Shown: positions 6,504 through 12,692 of the stretch, one piece after another
Layout: each line of letters opens with the position of its first letter
How positions within the stretch are numbered: the first letter of the stretch is position 1
IMG/VR virus record: IMGVR_UViG_3300030104_001612
Location: 1-29,517 of that record
Length of the DNA stretch: 29,517 bases
Strand: one strand, 5' to 3'
DNA from: a virus
Translations under genes and position numbers: made by a program
The notes under the pieces: generated by a model
The model's input: only the letters and a program-made list of their open reading frames with translations
Told to the model about the DNA's origin: nothing
Databases searched by the model: none

Positions 6504-6584
6504 AGATAGTAGAAAGGAATTGATAAAGTCACAAAGTATAACCGCTGAGTTATTAAAAATTATTATCTAACCTTTCTACCATCT
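6504..6584 (-). ncRNA. Structured RNA / long-loop terminator-like element
   Basis: The minus-strand RNA can fold into a three-step hairpin of 81 nt. The outer helix is 14 bp between 6584-6571 (AGAUGGUAGAAAGG) and 6517-6504 (CCUUUCUACUAUCU), complete only if one G-U pair is allowed. Inside are a 5-bp GAUAA/UUAUC helix and a 6-bp apical stem (AUAACU, loop CAGC, GGUUAU). On the plus strand the wobble becomes A-C, so the minus RNA is the likely functional form. A run of six U follows the outer helix. It sits in the 108-nt gap between the annealing-like gene and the coiled-coil gene and could be an attenuator, an mRNA processing site or a regulatory leader. Confidence 0.5.
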
Positions 6585-6587
6585 ATA

Positions 6588-6974
6588 TTATTTCTTTTTA
6601 AATTCTTCGCTTTCATCCTCACTCTTAAATCCTATTTCATACAACCCTAAAAGCTTTAAAATCGCTCTAGCAAAACAACGCTTTTCTGCCATTTCCAATA
6701 CATACCAGCTTGTAGTAGAGCCATCTTTAAAAGAATCCCCCTTTTTTGCTGAGCCTGTTGTTCTAATTGTTTTATCCTCTTTTGTAGCCCAGCCTTTTAC
6801 TGAAGCAAAATTTGGCTCTGATTTTATTATATCAAAATCAAAATCTATATTTTCTTGAGCCTGTATTTTCTCTATGGCTGAGCGCGTAAGGATTACATAG
6901 TGCTGATGTTTAAATACATCTTCTGGCTCTAGGCCATAATAAACATATTTTTCCTTAATTTTAGTAGTGTTCAT
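6588..6974 (-). CDS. Possible Rad52/ERF-type annealing or recombination protein
   Basis: A 128-residue protein. The order ILTRSAIEKIQAQENI, then FASVKGWATKEDKTIRTTGS, a Gly/Ser/Trp turn (TTSWYVLEMAEKR) and CFARAILKLLGLYEIGF recalls single-strand annealing proteins and related phage early proteins in which a EMAEKRAxxRA helix follows a beta hairpin. It lies two genes upstream of SSB, which would suit an annealing protein. The match is to a general pattern and I cannot name a family with certainty; it may be a non-enzymatic relative. Confidence 0.45.
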   Translation of the reverse strand: MNTTKIKEKYVYYGLEPEDVFKHQHYVILTRSAIEKIQAQENIDFDFDIIKSEPNFASVKGWATKEDKTIRTTGSAKKGDSFKDGSTTSWYVLEMAEKRCFARAILKLLGLYEIGFKSEDESEEFKKK

Positions 6975-7002
6975 AATTCAATATTTAGTTAATAATTCGG
7001 TT

Positions 7003-7010
7003 CAAAAGTA
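7003..7010 (-). promoter_or_regulatory. Possible minus-7 box before the annealing-like gene
   Basis: On the minus strand this reads TACTTTTG, which fits TAnnTTTG, and it would place a start site about 25 nt before ATG 6974. No TTTG lies at the expected upstream distance, so this is a weak candidate. Confidence 0.25.
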
Positions 7011-7015
7011 TAAAA

Positions 7016-7342
7016 TTATTTTGAATTTATATACTTATTAAGTTGCTCTTTTATATATTCTAAATGCTCAGTATCTATCCATTCTAAAAAGTTATAAGAG
7101 TCAAAACATATCTGAAAATCATTACCATACTCATCCGTTCCCCTTAAATATACTTCGTTCTCATGGGCTTGAAAAGCATTAATAATATTCATTCTTTTAT
7201 GTATTAACTCTTCCTCTTTGGGTTCTGTCGAGTTTCCATTTTTATCTATAATTCCATTTATAAACTTTTCTTGTTCGGTCATTTCAGAAATATCTTTTTC
7301 TGTAAATTCAAATGGTTCTATTGGGTCTGCTATTGGTATCAT
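7016..7342 (-). CDS. Early protein of unknown function (108 aa)
   Basis: A 108-residue acidic protein. The first half is rich in Glu/Pro (PIEPFEFTEKDISEMTEQEK) and the second half has an alpha/beta look (NEVYLRGTDEYGNDFQICFD, then YNFLEWIDTEHLEYIKEQL). No family is recognised. It overlaps the next gene by 4 nt and is part of the immediate-early run behind the promoter at about 8.17 kb, where small host-takeover proteins are usual. Confidence 0.5.
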   Translation of the reverse strand: MIPIADPIEPFEFTEKDISEMTEQEKFINGIIDKNGNSTEPKEEELIHKRMNIINAFQAHENEVYLRGTDEYGNDFQICFDSYNFLEWIDTEHLEYIKEQLNKYINSK

Positions 7343-7674
7343 ATTGTTGTAATTAAGGCTTTATTATTATTCTGTTTATCGTATAATTCTTTATATATCT
7401 TTAAATTTCTTGCAATTCTTATATTATCTTTTTCATTATAAAAGAAAGAGCCTTCCTCTTCAATTTCGTATTCATGGCACTCATTTAAATTAAGGCCAGT
7501 AAGCTCAATATAAGTATCTAAGGCCTCATCTATTTGCTCTTGAGTTCCAAAGATTCTAATGGCTGGCTCTACTTTTTGCAAATCAAAAAACCATCCTTGA
7601 GGCGATAAGCTTCTAATGCTCTTATATAACATTCCATTGTTGTAAAAATAACAACTTTCGCATTTTAATTCCAT
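7339..7674 (-). CDS. Early protein of unknown function (111 aa)
   Basis: A 111-residue acidic protein that starts with a Cys pair (CESC, 5-8) and ends with a charged helix. The middle has a helix with EQIDEALDTYIELTGL followed by an acidic strand pair (ECHEYEIEEEGSFF). One Cys pair alone is not enough for a zinc site unless two chains join or C66 takes part. No family is recognised. It overlaps both neighbours by 4-10 nt. Confidence 0.5.
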   Translation of the reverse strand: MELKCESCYFYNNGMLYKSIRSLSPQGWFFDLQKVEPAIRIFGTQEQIDEALDTYIELTGLNLNECHEYEIEEEGSFFYNEKDNIRIARNLKIYKELYDKQNNNKALITTI

Positions 7675-7916
7675 ACTGTATTATCTTTAAAGTTATAATA
7701 TTCTTTTTTGATTTTTACAAATAAATCTATTACTTGCTCATCAACTGATTTTTCTAATAAAAATAGCTGATGCTCTTTTTCTATATTTTTTAATAGTAAG
7801 TATAGCCCATCTGATACTTTATTGAGCCATACAGGATTCTCATTTAATACATCTAATATAGATATAATAGCTTCCTTTTTATTTGTAGCTTCTAGCATTG
7901 TGTAATTTGATAACAT
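7665..7916 (-). CDS. Small early helical protein (83 aa)
   Basis: An 83-residue protein, helical throughout, with the segments MLEATNKKEAIISILDVLNE and LLLKNIEKEHQLFLLEKSVD. It is acidic overall and ends with aromatic residues (EYYNFKDNTVW). No family is recognised. It is the second gene behind the main early promoter and overlaps the next gene by 10 nt. Confidence 0.5.
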   Translation of the reverse strand: MLSNYTMLEATNKKEAIISILDVLNENPVWLNKVSDGLYLLLKNIEKEHQLFLLEKSVDEQVIDLFVKIKKEYYNFKDNTVWN

Positions 7917-7941
7917 TTTAGTTTTTTTTGGTTAATTATTG

Positions 7942-8130
7942 TTATATTTTTTGTATTGAACTTGGTCGCTTGCCTATCTGTTCCCAAATAAATTCGTGTG
8001 CATCTTTTACTTTAATAAATGGCACTTCCATTATAATAGGTTTGCTTTTTTTAGTAACCCATACTTTCCATTTTTGTGCGATTTCAATTGTTGGATTGTT
8101 TAAGTCCGTTGTGTTTAAAAATAGTTTCAT
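7942..8130 (-). CDS. First early gene, small protein (62 aa)
   Basis: A 62-residue protein that is the first frame behind the early promoter. It contains two beta-like stretches (KWKVWVTKKSKPIIMEVPFI) and a short helix (AHEFIWEQIGK). The ATG is 36 nt after the minus-7 box, leaving a short leader. Being first, it should be among the earliest and most strongly made proteins; host-inhibition or regulatory roles are possible but there is no direct evidence. No family is recognised. Confidence 0.5.
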   Translation of the reverse strand: MKLFLNTTDLNNPTIEIAQKWKVWVTKKSKPIIMEVPFIKVKDAHEFIWEQIGKRPSSIQKI

Positions 8131-8165
8131 TTTAGTTTTATTTAATTTAACTTTGATTGACAGGG

Positions 8166-8195
8166 CAAAGATACATACTTTTTTTTATTTACAAA
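8166..8195 (-). promoter_or_regulatory. Main early promoter, Bacteroidota type
   Basis: On the minus strand TTTG (8195-8192) is followed after 18 bp by TATCTTTG (8173-8166), matching the Bacteroidota primary-sigma consensus at both boxes. Transcription should begin a few bases later, near 8160, and run through all genes from 8130 down to terS. It is the only complete minus-strand promoter found in the intergenic gaps that I checked. Confidence 0.75.
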
Positions 8196-8228
8196 AATAT
8201 TAACGACTTTATTTACAAAGTTATTAAC
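8184..8228 (-). repeat. Tandem operator-like direct repeats on the early promoter
   Basis: Two 21-bp copies, at 8184-8204 and 8208-8228, match at 19 of 21 positions with a 24-bp period (core tttatttacaaa, then ttattaac or tattaac). The promoter-proximal copy contains the TTTG box. A period near two helical turns and the overlap with the promoter fit a binding site for a repressor or activator on one face of the helix. The binding protein is not known; the early HTH proteins are candidates. Confidence 0.6.
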
Positions 8229-8331
8229 AATTTAGTTGTGAATAGCGCTTTTACTAGATAAGAAGATTTAAATGCTGTCTAGTATATAGGTATTAAAAAG
8301 AAAAGAAAGTGCTTAAAATGGCTGTAGGGTT
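8229..8331. other. Gap between lysis block and early promoter
   Basis: A stretch of about 100 bp with no supported gene between the 25-residue peptide gene and the operator repeats. It contains one copy of an AGTATATAG motif (8281-8289) that recurs inverted at 8332-8340 and as the palindrome AGTATATACT at 8370-8379, the latter two inside the small peptide gene. No clear terminator hairpin is visible, so late messages may read into the early operon. Confidence 0.4.
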
Positions 8332-8409
8332 CTATATACTTAGCATAATTACTACTACTATAATAAGTAAGTATATACTAAATAGCTGCCAGGTTGGATT
8401 ATCTTCCAT
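8332..8409 (-). CDS. 25-residue single-pass membrane peptide
   Basis: A 25-codon frame whose ATG overlaps the stop codon of the metallophosphoesterase gene as TAATG (8411-8407). After a short polar start (MEDNPTW) it is almost wholly hydrophobic (FSIYLLIIVVVIMLSI), long enough to span a membrane with the acidic N-terminus on one side. The TAATG link is the same device that joins many known gene pairs in this genome, which is the main support. It may be a lysis accessory, an exclusion peptide or a minimal holin partner. It is too short for homology-based naming. Confidence 0.5.
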   Translation of the reverse strand: MEDNPTWQLFSIYLLIIVVVIMLSI

Positions 8410-9212
8410 TACAAAGGCATTAAAAGGTTAATAGGAAGCGTACCGTTATTAAGAATAACAGCGCAGCCAATTGCGGGTTTTTTTCCCGCTCTAGCATAAT
8501 TAAAAGAATAATTAGTAAAATCAATACCTGTTCCAACTTGTGTACCATATACCCTAAAATTTCTGCCAACGTAATGCTCAGTATAGCATTGAGTATGCAG
8601 ATGTCCTTGTACTGTATTCATCATATCGCTGCGACATTTAGTGCGCGCCGTTCCCCCTTCCCCATGCACGTACTGTACGCCATCTTGAACGTATCTTTCT
8701 ACAAATTCCCAGTTTGGAGTTCCTAATACTTCTGAATATGATTTAAGCCAGGCAGAAGGAATGCCGCCAGTCATAGCTTTACGGGCAGCCATTCTATCAT
8801 GGTTGCCGATGATAACTTTAGTTCCTACTTCATTAAATTCTGAGTACCATCTTTGTACTCTTTGTATTGCATAATTTAGCTCATCCCCCGCTGATGGTAA
8901 ATCTGGGTTTTGCTCATGGTAAGAATATCCCGCTGAATCCAGCACGTCGCCAATAAAGATTATTTGATTGCAATTATAGTTATCATATTGCTCTACAACC
9001 CAAGGCAAATACTCATCCAAATCCCATGGACAGTGCAAGTCGCCGACTACTAGCACGTTGCTAGAGTCAGCTTCCCGCATTTTTTTAATCGCCGCTATTT
9101 CGCGCGGCTTTAATCTGTATCTATTACTTTTTAGATTTTCCAAGGTCCGCCATTGACTGTCCGAATAAGATTGCGAGTAGTGAATACCATACTTTAGAAA
9201 CGGCATCTTCAT
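8409..9212 (-). CDS. Calcineurin-like metallophosphoesterase
   Basis: A 267-residue protein with the complete set of metallophosphoesterase motifs in order: GDLHCPW (57-63), GDVLDSAG (88-95), GNHDR (136-140), VHGEGG (182-187) and GHLHT (203-207), which supply the Asp, His and Asn ligands for two metal ions. Members hydrolyse phosphodiesters or phosphomonoesters; the substrate is not predictable here. The drawn start overlaps the holin gene by 89 nt, so the true start may be later, for example a TTG near Leu24 or Met45; the helix NRYRLKPREIAAIKKM is probably part of the protein. It lies in the lysis block and may act on DNA, nucleotides or envelope lipids. Confidence 0.85.
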   Translation of the reverse strand: MKMPFLKYGIHYSQSYSDSQWRTLENLKSNRYRLKPREIAAIKKMREADSSNVLVVGDLHCPWDLDEYLPWVVEQYDNYNCNQIIFIGDVLDSAGYSYHEQNPDLPSAGDELNYAIQRVQRWYSEFNEVGTKVIIGNHDRMAARKAMTGGIPSAWLKSYSEVLGTPNWEFVERYVQDGVQYVHGEGGTARTKCRSDMMNTVQGHLHTQCYTEHYVGRNFRVYGTQVGTGIDFTNYSFNYARAGKKPAIGCAVILNNGTLPINLLMPL

Positions 9213-9312
9213 CCGCGCCTAGAGCTGAAGCAATTAATGGTACTACTATGGATGATATACCTATCCATACTTTCTTAGATGTTAAAAGTTGTGTAATAAT
9301 GTAGTTCTTCAT
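9124..9312 (-). CDS. Putative holin
   Basis: A 62-residue membrane protein with two hydrophobic stretches: VWIGISSIVVPLIASALG (15-32) and a second around KVWYSLLAILFGQSMADL, divided by an acidic loop (ADEDAVS), and a Lys-rich tail (GKSKK). Size, two membrane segments and position between the cell-wall protein and the metallophosphoesterase match a class II holin, which forms holes in the inner membrane at the end of infection. Its 3' end overlaps the next gene in another frame by up to 89 nt. Confidence 0.7.
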   Translation of the reverse strand: MKNYIITQLLTSKKVWIGISSIVVPLIASALGADEDAVSKVWYSLLAILFGQSMADLGKSKK

Positions 9313-9314
9313 TG

Positions 9315-9800
9315 TTATTTATTTTTGATTATTAAATTTATATTATAGCCATCGCCTAAATTAATTATTTCCTTTATCAGTAAATCCATGGCTAATCTTG
9401 AATTACTAACAAAGTCTTGTTTATTTTTCATCCCTACCAATATACATCCTCTGGAATCCTCTGGTTTATTTCCGCGGTGTATTAGTATATAGCTTCTATT
9501 CGGTACATCTTCTATAAGTATATGCAGATAGTTTCTAGTTGCCGATTCTCTGGGCAATCTTAATCTAGCTTTATATACACCAATAGGAATAGATGATATA
9601 CTTTTTTGATTATCAATATATGGTAATTCTAAAGTATCGCAGAAGCTTTCGCCGTTTAAAAACAATCTGCCAATAATAGATTTATCAGTAAATTTTTCTC
9701 TTAAAATTAAAATATTAATATTGTTGATTTTAGTCTTTGTAGGCTTTATAGATTTTAATGCCATTAACTTCTCTAACAAATTCTTTACGCATTTTAACAT
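9315..9800 (-). CDS. DUF5675-like protein, putative cell-wall enzyme
   Basis: A 161-residue protein (149 if it starts at Met13, position 9764, which has a better leader). The DUF5675 pattern is clear: GRLFLNGESFCDTLELPY, then SSIPIGVYKARLRL and a His/Cys site LIHRGN (106-111) with EDSRGCILVG (114-123). A His followed by SxGC recalls the catalytic centre of L,D-transpeptidase folds. The family is common beside phage holins. With no other endolysin in the genome this is the best candidate for the cell-wall-acting enzyme, but DUF5675 activity is not proven. It lies 2 nt before the holin gene. Confidence 0.65.
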   Translation of the reverse strand: MLKCVKNLLEKLMALKSIKPTKTKINNINILILREKFTDKSIIGRLFLNGESFCDTLELPYIDNQKSISSIPIGVYKARLRLPRESATRNYLHILIEDVPNRSYILIHRGNKPEDSRGCILVGMKNKQDFVSNSRLAMDLLIKEIINLGDGYNINLIIKNK

Positions 9801-9858
9801 CCTTTTCTTTTTCTTTTTTATACTTGGGATTTTTACTGTTAAGCTTCTTTTTTTTCAT
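9730..9858 (-). CDS. Possible small Lys-rich protein (42 aa)
   Basis: A 42-codon frame with an ATGA overlap with the membrane protein upstream (ATG 9858-9856). It begins MKKKKLNSKNPKYKKEKEK and ends GIKIYKAYKD. It overlaps the first 71 nt of the drawn DUF5675 frame, or 35 nt if that gene starts at Met13. A good AAGGA leader precedes its internal Met23. Coding status is uncertain because the extreme Lys content can arise by chance in A-rich DNA. Confidence 0.35.
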   Translation of the reverse strand: MKKKKLNSKNPKYKKEKEKDVKMRKEFVREVNGIKIYKAYKD

Positions 9859-10007
9859 TGTTTATATTTTACGAATTTATAAATAGTAAAGCTAATAGCT
9901 AGCAATAGCGATAATAGTGTAAGCCATTCATTCACTTCCACTAATGAAACCGAAATGGCCGAGCCGTTAACTAGCCCTACTTGCAGCGTATCTTTTAGGT
10001 CTGTCAT
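9855..10007 (-). CDS. Small membrane protein (50 aa), possible second holin
   Basis: A 50-codon frame from ATG 10007 to TGA 9855-9857. The first half is polar (MTDLKDTLQVGLVNGSAISV) and a single membrane helix follows (WLTLLSLLLAISFTIYKFV), with a basic end (KYKQ). Short single-pass proteins of this layout sit in the lysis blocks of many Bacteroidota phages and may be holin-like or antiholin-like. It is not in the set of long frames but has clear overlaps on both sides. Confidence 0.6.
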   Translation of the reverse strand: MTDLKDTLQVGLVNGSAISVSLVEVNEWLTLLSLLLAISFTIYKFVKYKQ

Positions 10008-10089
10008 TATTATTTAATTTAGGCTTTTTATCCAAATAGGATTTTAGCTTAATTTGATTAATTTGTTTAGGTTTATAATGCTTTTTCAT
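9967..10089 (-). CDS. Small basic protein (40 aa)
   Basis: A 40-codon frame that starts in a TAATG overlap with the connector gene (ATG 10089-10087). It is very basic (MKKHYKPKQINQIKLKSYLD, then KKPKLN and RPKRYAASRAS). It overlaps the membrane protein gene by 41 nt in another frame. The coupling supports translation; no function can be given. Confidence 0.45.
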   Translation of the reverse strand: MKKHYKPKQINQIKLKSYLDKKPKLNNNDRPKRYAASRAS

Positions 10090-10649
10090 TATGTTAAATC
10101 TGGAGTTAAGAAATCTCTTAAAGTTAATTTAGTTCCTTGATGCGGCTTTTCTAAATTCATGCCAGCATAATAATTCTCACTTGATGGGTTGACATCCGCG
10201 CCCGTGTTTGTTGAGTAGGCTGGAAAGCTAGCTGTATTATTTCTTATGTAGGTAATCATTCGTTCCCTATAATATGAAGCCGTGTTTAGCACCTCTTCCC
10301 TTAAATGCTGAGCCTCTTCCGTCGTAAGCGGGTTTCCAGTTTCTGAGGTTTTGGAAAAAATATTCCCGTTCTCCAGTTTAAATCGAAGATAGGGAATGGC
10401 ATGGTATAGGCTGTACCCAGGAAGCATATCGCCTATATAATCATCAACTAAAGTTTTATCCGCTCCAGTTAAAGTACCCGCAATAATTTGGTCTTTCAAA
10501 TGTTGCGTTAAATCACTTCCAAGTGCTGTTTCTACATAAAGCTTCTGCGCTTCGCGTACGAATGGGAGCAATATATTAGGGTCAACCGCAATATTTATCG
10601 CCGTACTCTCCTTTAACTTGCTTTCTGATATGAATAAAACGTATGCCAT
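10089..10649 (-). CDS. DUF6712-like head-tail connector/adaptor
   Basis: A 186-residue protein with the pattern of the DUF6712 family of Bacteroidota phages: LFISESKLKESTAINIAVDP, then LPFVREAQKLYVETALGSDL and helices with LVDDYIGDMLPGYSLYHAIP. These proteins are thought to be adaptors that build the ring below the portal. It directly follows the portal gene (17-nt gap), as adaptor genes usually do. The C-terminal third is flexible and Asn-rich (SENYYAGMNLEKPHQGTKL). Confidence 0.6.
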   Translation of the reverse strand: MAYVLFISESKLKESTAINIAVDPNILLPFVREAQKLYVETALGSDLTQHLKDQIIAGTLTGADKTLVDDYIGDMLPGYSLYHAIPYLRFKLENGNIFSKTSETGNPLTTEEAQHLREEVLNTASYYRERMITYIRNNTASFPAYSTNTGADVNPSSENYYAGMNLEKPHQGTKLTLRDFLTPDLT

Positions 10650-10666
10650 AAGTGTCTGTTTTTCAA

Positions 10667-12682
10667 TTATTTAGGTAAAAATCCTTGGTTCTTCATTGTT
10701 TTAGGCGCTCTAGCTACTAGCCCATCATTTCTTTTTATTGTAAAGCCCTCACTTCTAGCCTTTGTCGCCGTTACTATTTTATCTCTCGTAATATTATCTG
10801 GATAATAAACGTAATCATCATCAACTGGCTTAGCCTGGTAAATTACCCTTCTAAAGTAATGGTGGCAGTTTCCACCGCCCTTATAAAGCCAAATTGAGTA
10901 CGTTGCAGCTCCACGTGGACCCCAGCCTGGGTTTACTGGAATGGTTGATAATCTTAATAAATCTTCCTTCCTATAAATCTTTTTGGCCGACATCATAGCC
11001 TTGCAAAAATCTCTGGTTTCCCCTTCTTGCTTTAGGCTTTTATTTTTTGTATACATATACCGAACTTTATAAAAAGATGTTTTGTTTTTATTTAATCCAT
11101 CTTGGCTACTTCTAGCGTTTGGGTTTTGTCTTCCAGTAGAAACAAAATCAAACTTTTCATTTGCCACTTTATTAAGCTCTTCCTCAAAATCAAAATCTTG
11201 ATGCTCTCCATCTACAATTTCATCATCTACTAGCTCCCATCCTTCTGGCACATCTTCGCCAAACTCAGCGATAAAATTAGAAAGCTCAGTTGCTTCAGAA
11301 TGGTCTTTGCAAGCCATATAAGCCGTTCTGCCTTCATATTCGTGTTCATGATACCCAGAGCATCCAATTTTTTTTGCATGCGCCTCAGCCTCTTCTATTG
11401 TACTAAAAACAGGCTCTCCATCTATCATTCCTAATTTACTAAATTTAACTTCTTGCTCAACTGTATCTTCCTCTGCATCTAATGGAGCTAGCCCAAGTTC
11501 TTCTCTAATTTCGTCTTGAGTCATTACTTCGCGTAAAGTTTTAGAATCGAATTGTACTGTAATAGGTTTTAATTGTACGAAATTAACAGGCAAATCCATA
11601 TTATTAACTTGGAAGATTTTTCTAAGCTGTTTAACTATTTGGTCCTGGAATGGTTTAATTACAGTTTGAGTGTAAAAGTTAGCGGCATTTATAAGCTCAT
11701 CAGTATTACTTGAGAATCCATTTGTACTATCTAAGCCCATAAGTGTTTTAGAAGTTACCCTGTGGCCGCTTAAAATATTCTGAACTAAAAGCTCCTGGAG
11801 CGCTAAATATTGCTTGTCAAGGTCGCTAGTGCTTATTGGCGTTACTTCTGGAGTCCTCGTTTTATCATCTGAAAAAGTAAGTACAAAAGAGCCGCTATTA
11901 GATTCTGAGCAAAATTTATCATTTAAGCTCCTTTCGATTTGGTTGCGCTCTTCCATCGTAGGAACTCCGTTCGCGAAGCTTATTAAAAAAGAGCCAGCAA
12001 AACCATTAGATATATTATTAAGATGAAACTCCGATATCTTGGAGTCTATAAGACAATAATTTGCGCATGATACCCAGTCGCTTACATAATAAGAATTCAT
12101 GTTTGGCGAATATAATCCAGAGTATAATATTTGATTTGCAGACGTTCTATCATTTGTATTAAAGGCTGGAACGTAATAAGGTTTATTTTGCCTTGTATTG
12201 CTCCAGTCAGAAGAGATATAATATCCTGGAGTTCTTCCTAGCTCATCTGGTTTAGCGCATCTTAATTTTTCTACTCCTATATGGTAAATTTCAGCGATTT
12301 GAGTCCTATCCTTGCTCCATACTATATTAAGTGCGAAAGCGCCTTGAAGCTTAAAGTCAAATGCTATCTTTTTTATTACTTCATGTAATGATTCATTACT
12401 ATTAGCTCTATTAATAAAGTTTTGCAATTTAACTCTAGTCATCTCATCCCTCTCATCTTCATCCTCTATAACTAAAGCCTCTCCCGCAATCATATCAGCG
12501 GTTGCATTAATAATCGCGCTTGTAATACTGCTAGTATAATATAAATCAATTAAAAATTGAGGATATAAATTGTTCCATTCCCCATTAGCATCCCCATAGG
12601 AAATCCAGTTTCTTTGCGATACTTCTTGAACAACTGGAGAGGTTGATGTTTGCAAGTTAATATTAATAATATTGTCTTTCAT
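10667..12682 (-). CDS. Portal protein with two C-terminal extension domains
   Basis: A 671-residue protein. Residues 1-410 fit a phage portal: WISYGDANGEWNNLYPQFLI, INATADMIAGEAL, DFKLQGAFALNIVW, then SGHRVTSKTLMGL and the closing helix of the stem region. The portal ring is the gate for DNA entry and exit in the capsid. Two extra segments follow: a Cys/His-rich part (IGCSGYHEHEYEGRTAYMAC, about 440-465) and a C-terminal domain with ETRDFCKAMMSAKKIYRKED and NPGWGPRGAATYSIWLYKGG (about 555-615), ending in CHHYFRR. These segments are known from XkdF/MuF-type head proteins; here they sit on the portal. It is the last large head gene, far from terL, which is unusual. Confidence 0.75.
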   Translation of the reverse strand: MKDNIININLQTSTSPVVQEVSQRNWISYGDANGEWNNLYPQFLIDLYYTSSITSAIINATADMIAGEALVIEDEDERDEMTRVKLQNFINRANSNESLHEVIKKIAFDFKLQGAFALNIVWSKDRTQIAEIYHIGVEKLRCAKPDELGRTPGYYISSDWSNTRQNKPYYVPAFNTNDRTSANQILYSGLYSPNMNSYYVSDWVSCANYCLIDSKISEFHLNNISNGFAGSFLISFANGVPTMEERNQIERSLNDKFCSESNSGSFVLTFSDDKTRTPEVTPISTSDLDKQYLALQELLVQNILSGHRVTSKTLMGLDSTNGFSSNTDELINAANFYTQTVIKPFQDQIVKQLRKIFQVNNMDLPVNFVQLKPITVQFDSKTLREVMTQDEIREELGLAPLDAEEDTVEQEVKFSKLGMIDGEPVFSTIEEAEAHAKKIGCSGYHEHEYEGRTAYMACKDHSEATELSNFIAEFGEDVPEGWELVDDEIVDGEHQDFDFEEELNKVANEKFDFVSTGRQNPNARSSQDGLNKNKTSFYKVRYMYTKNKSLKQEGETRDFCKAMMSAKKIYRKEDLLRLSTIPVNPGWGPRGAATYSIWLYKGGGNCHHYFRRVIYQAKPVDDDYVYYPDNITRDKIVTATKARSEGFTIKRNDGLVARAPKTMKNQGFLPK

Positions 12683-12692
12683 AATTTATTTT

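Noticed and set aside
6530-6541. TATACTTTG in the hairpin region as a promoter box
   Set aside because: The spacing between TA and TTTG is one base too long for TAnnTTTG and no TTTG lies at the right upstream distance.
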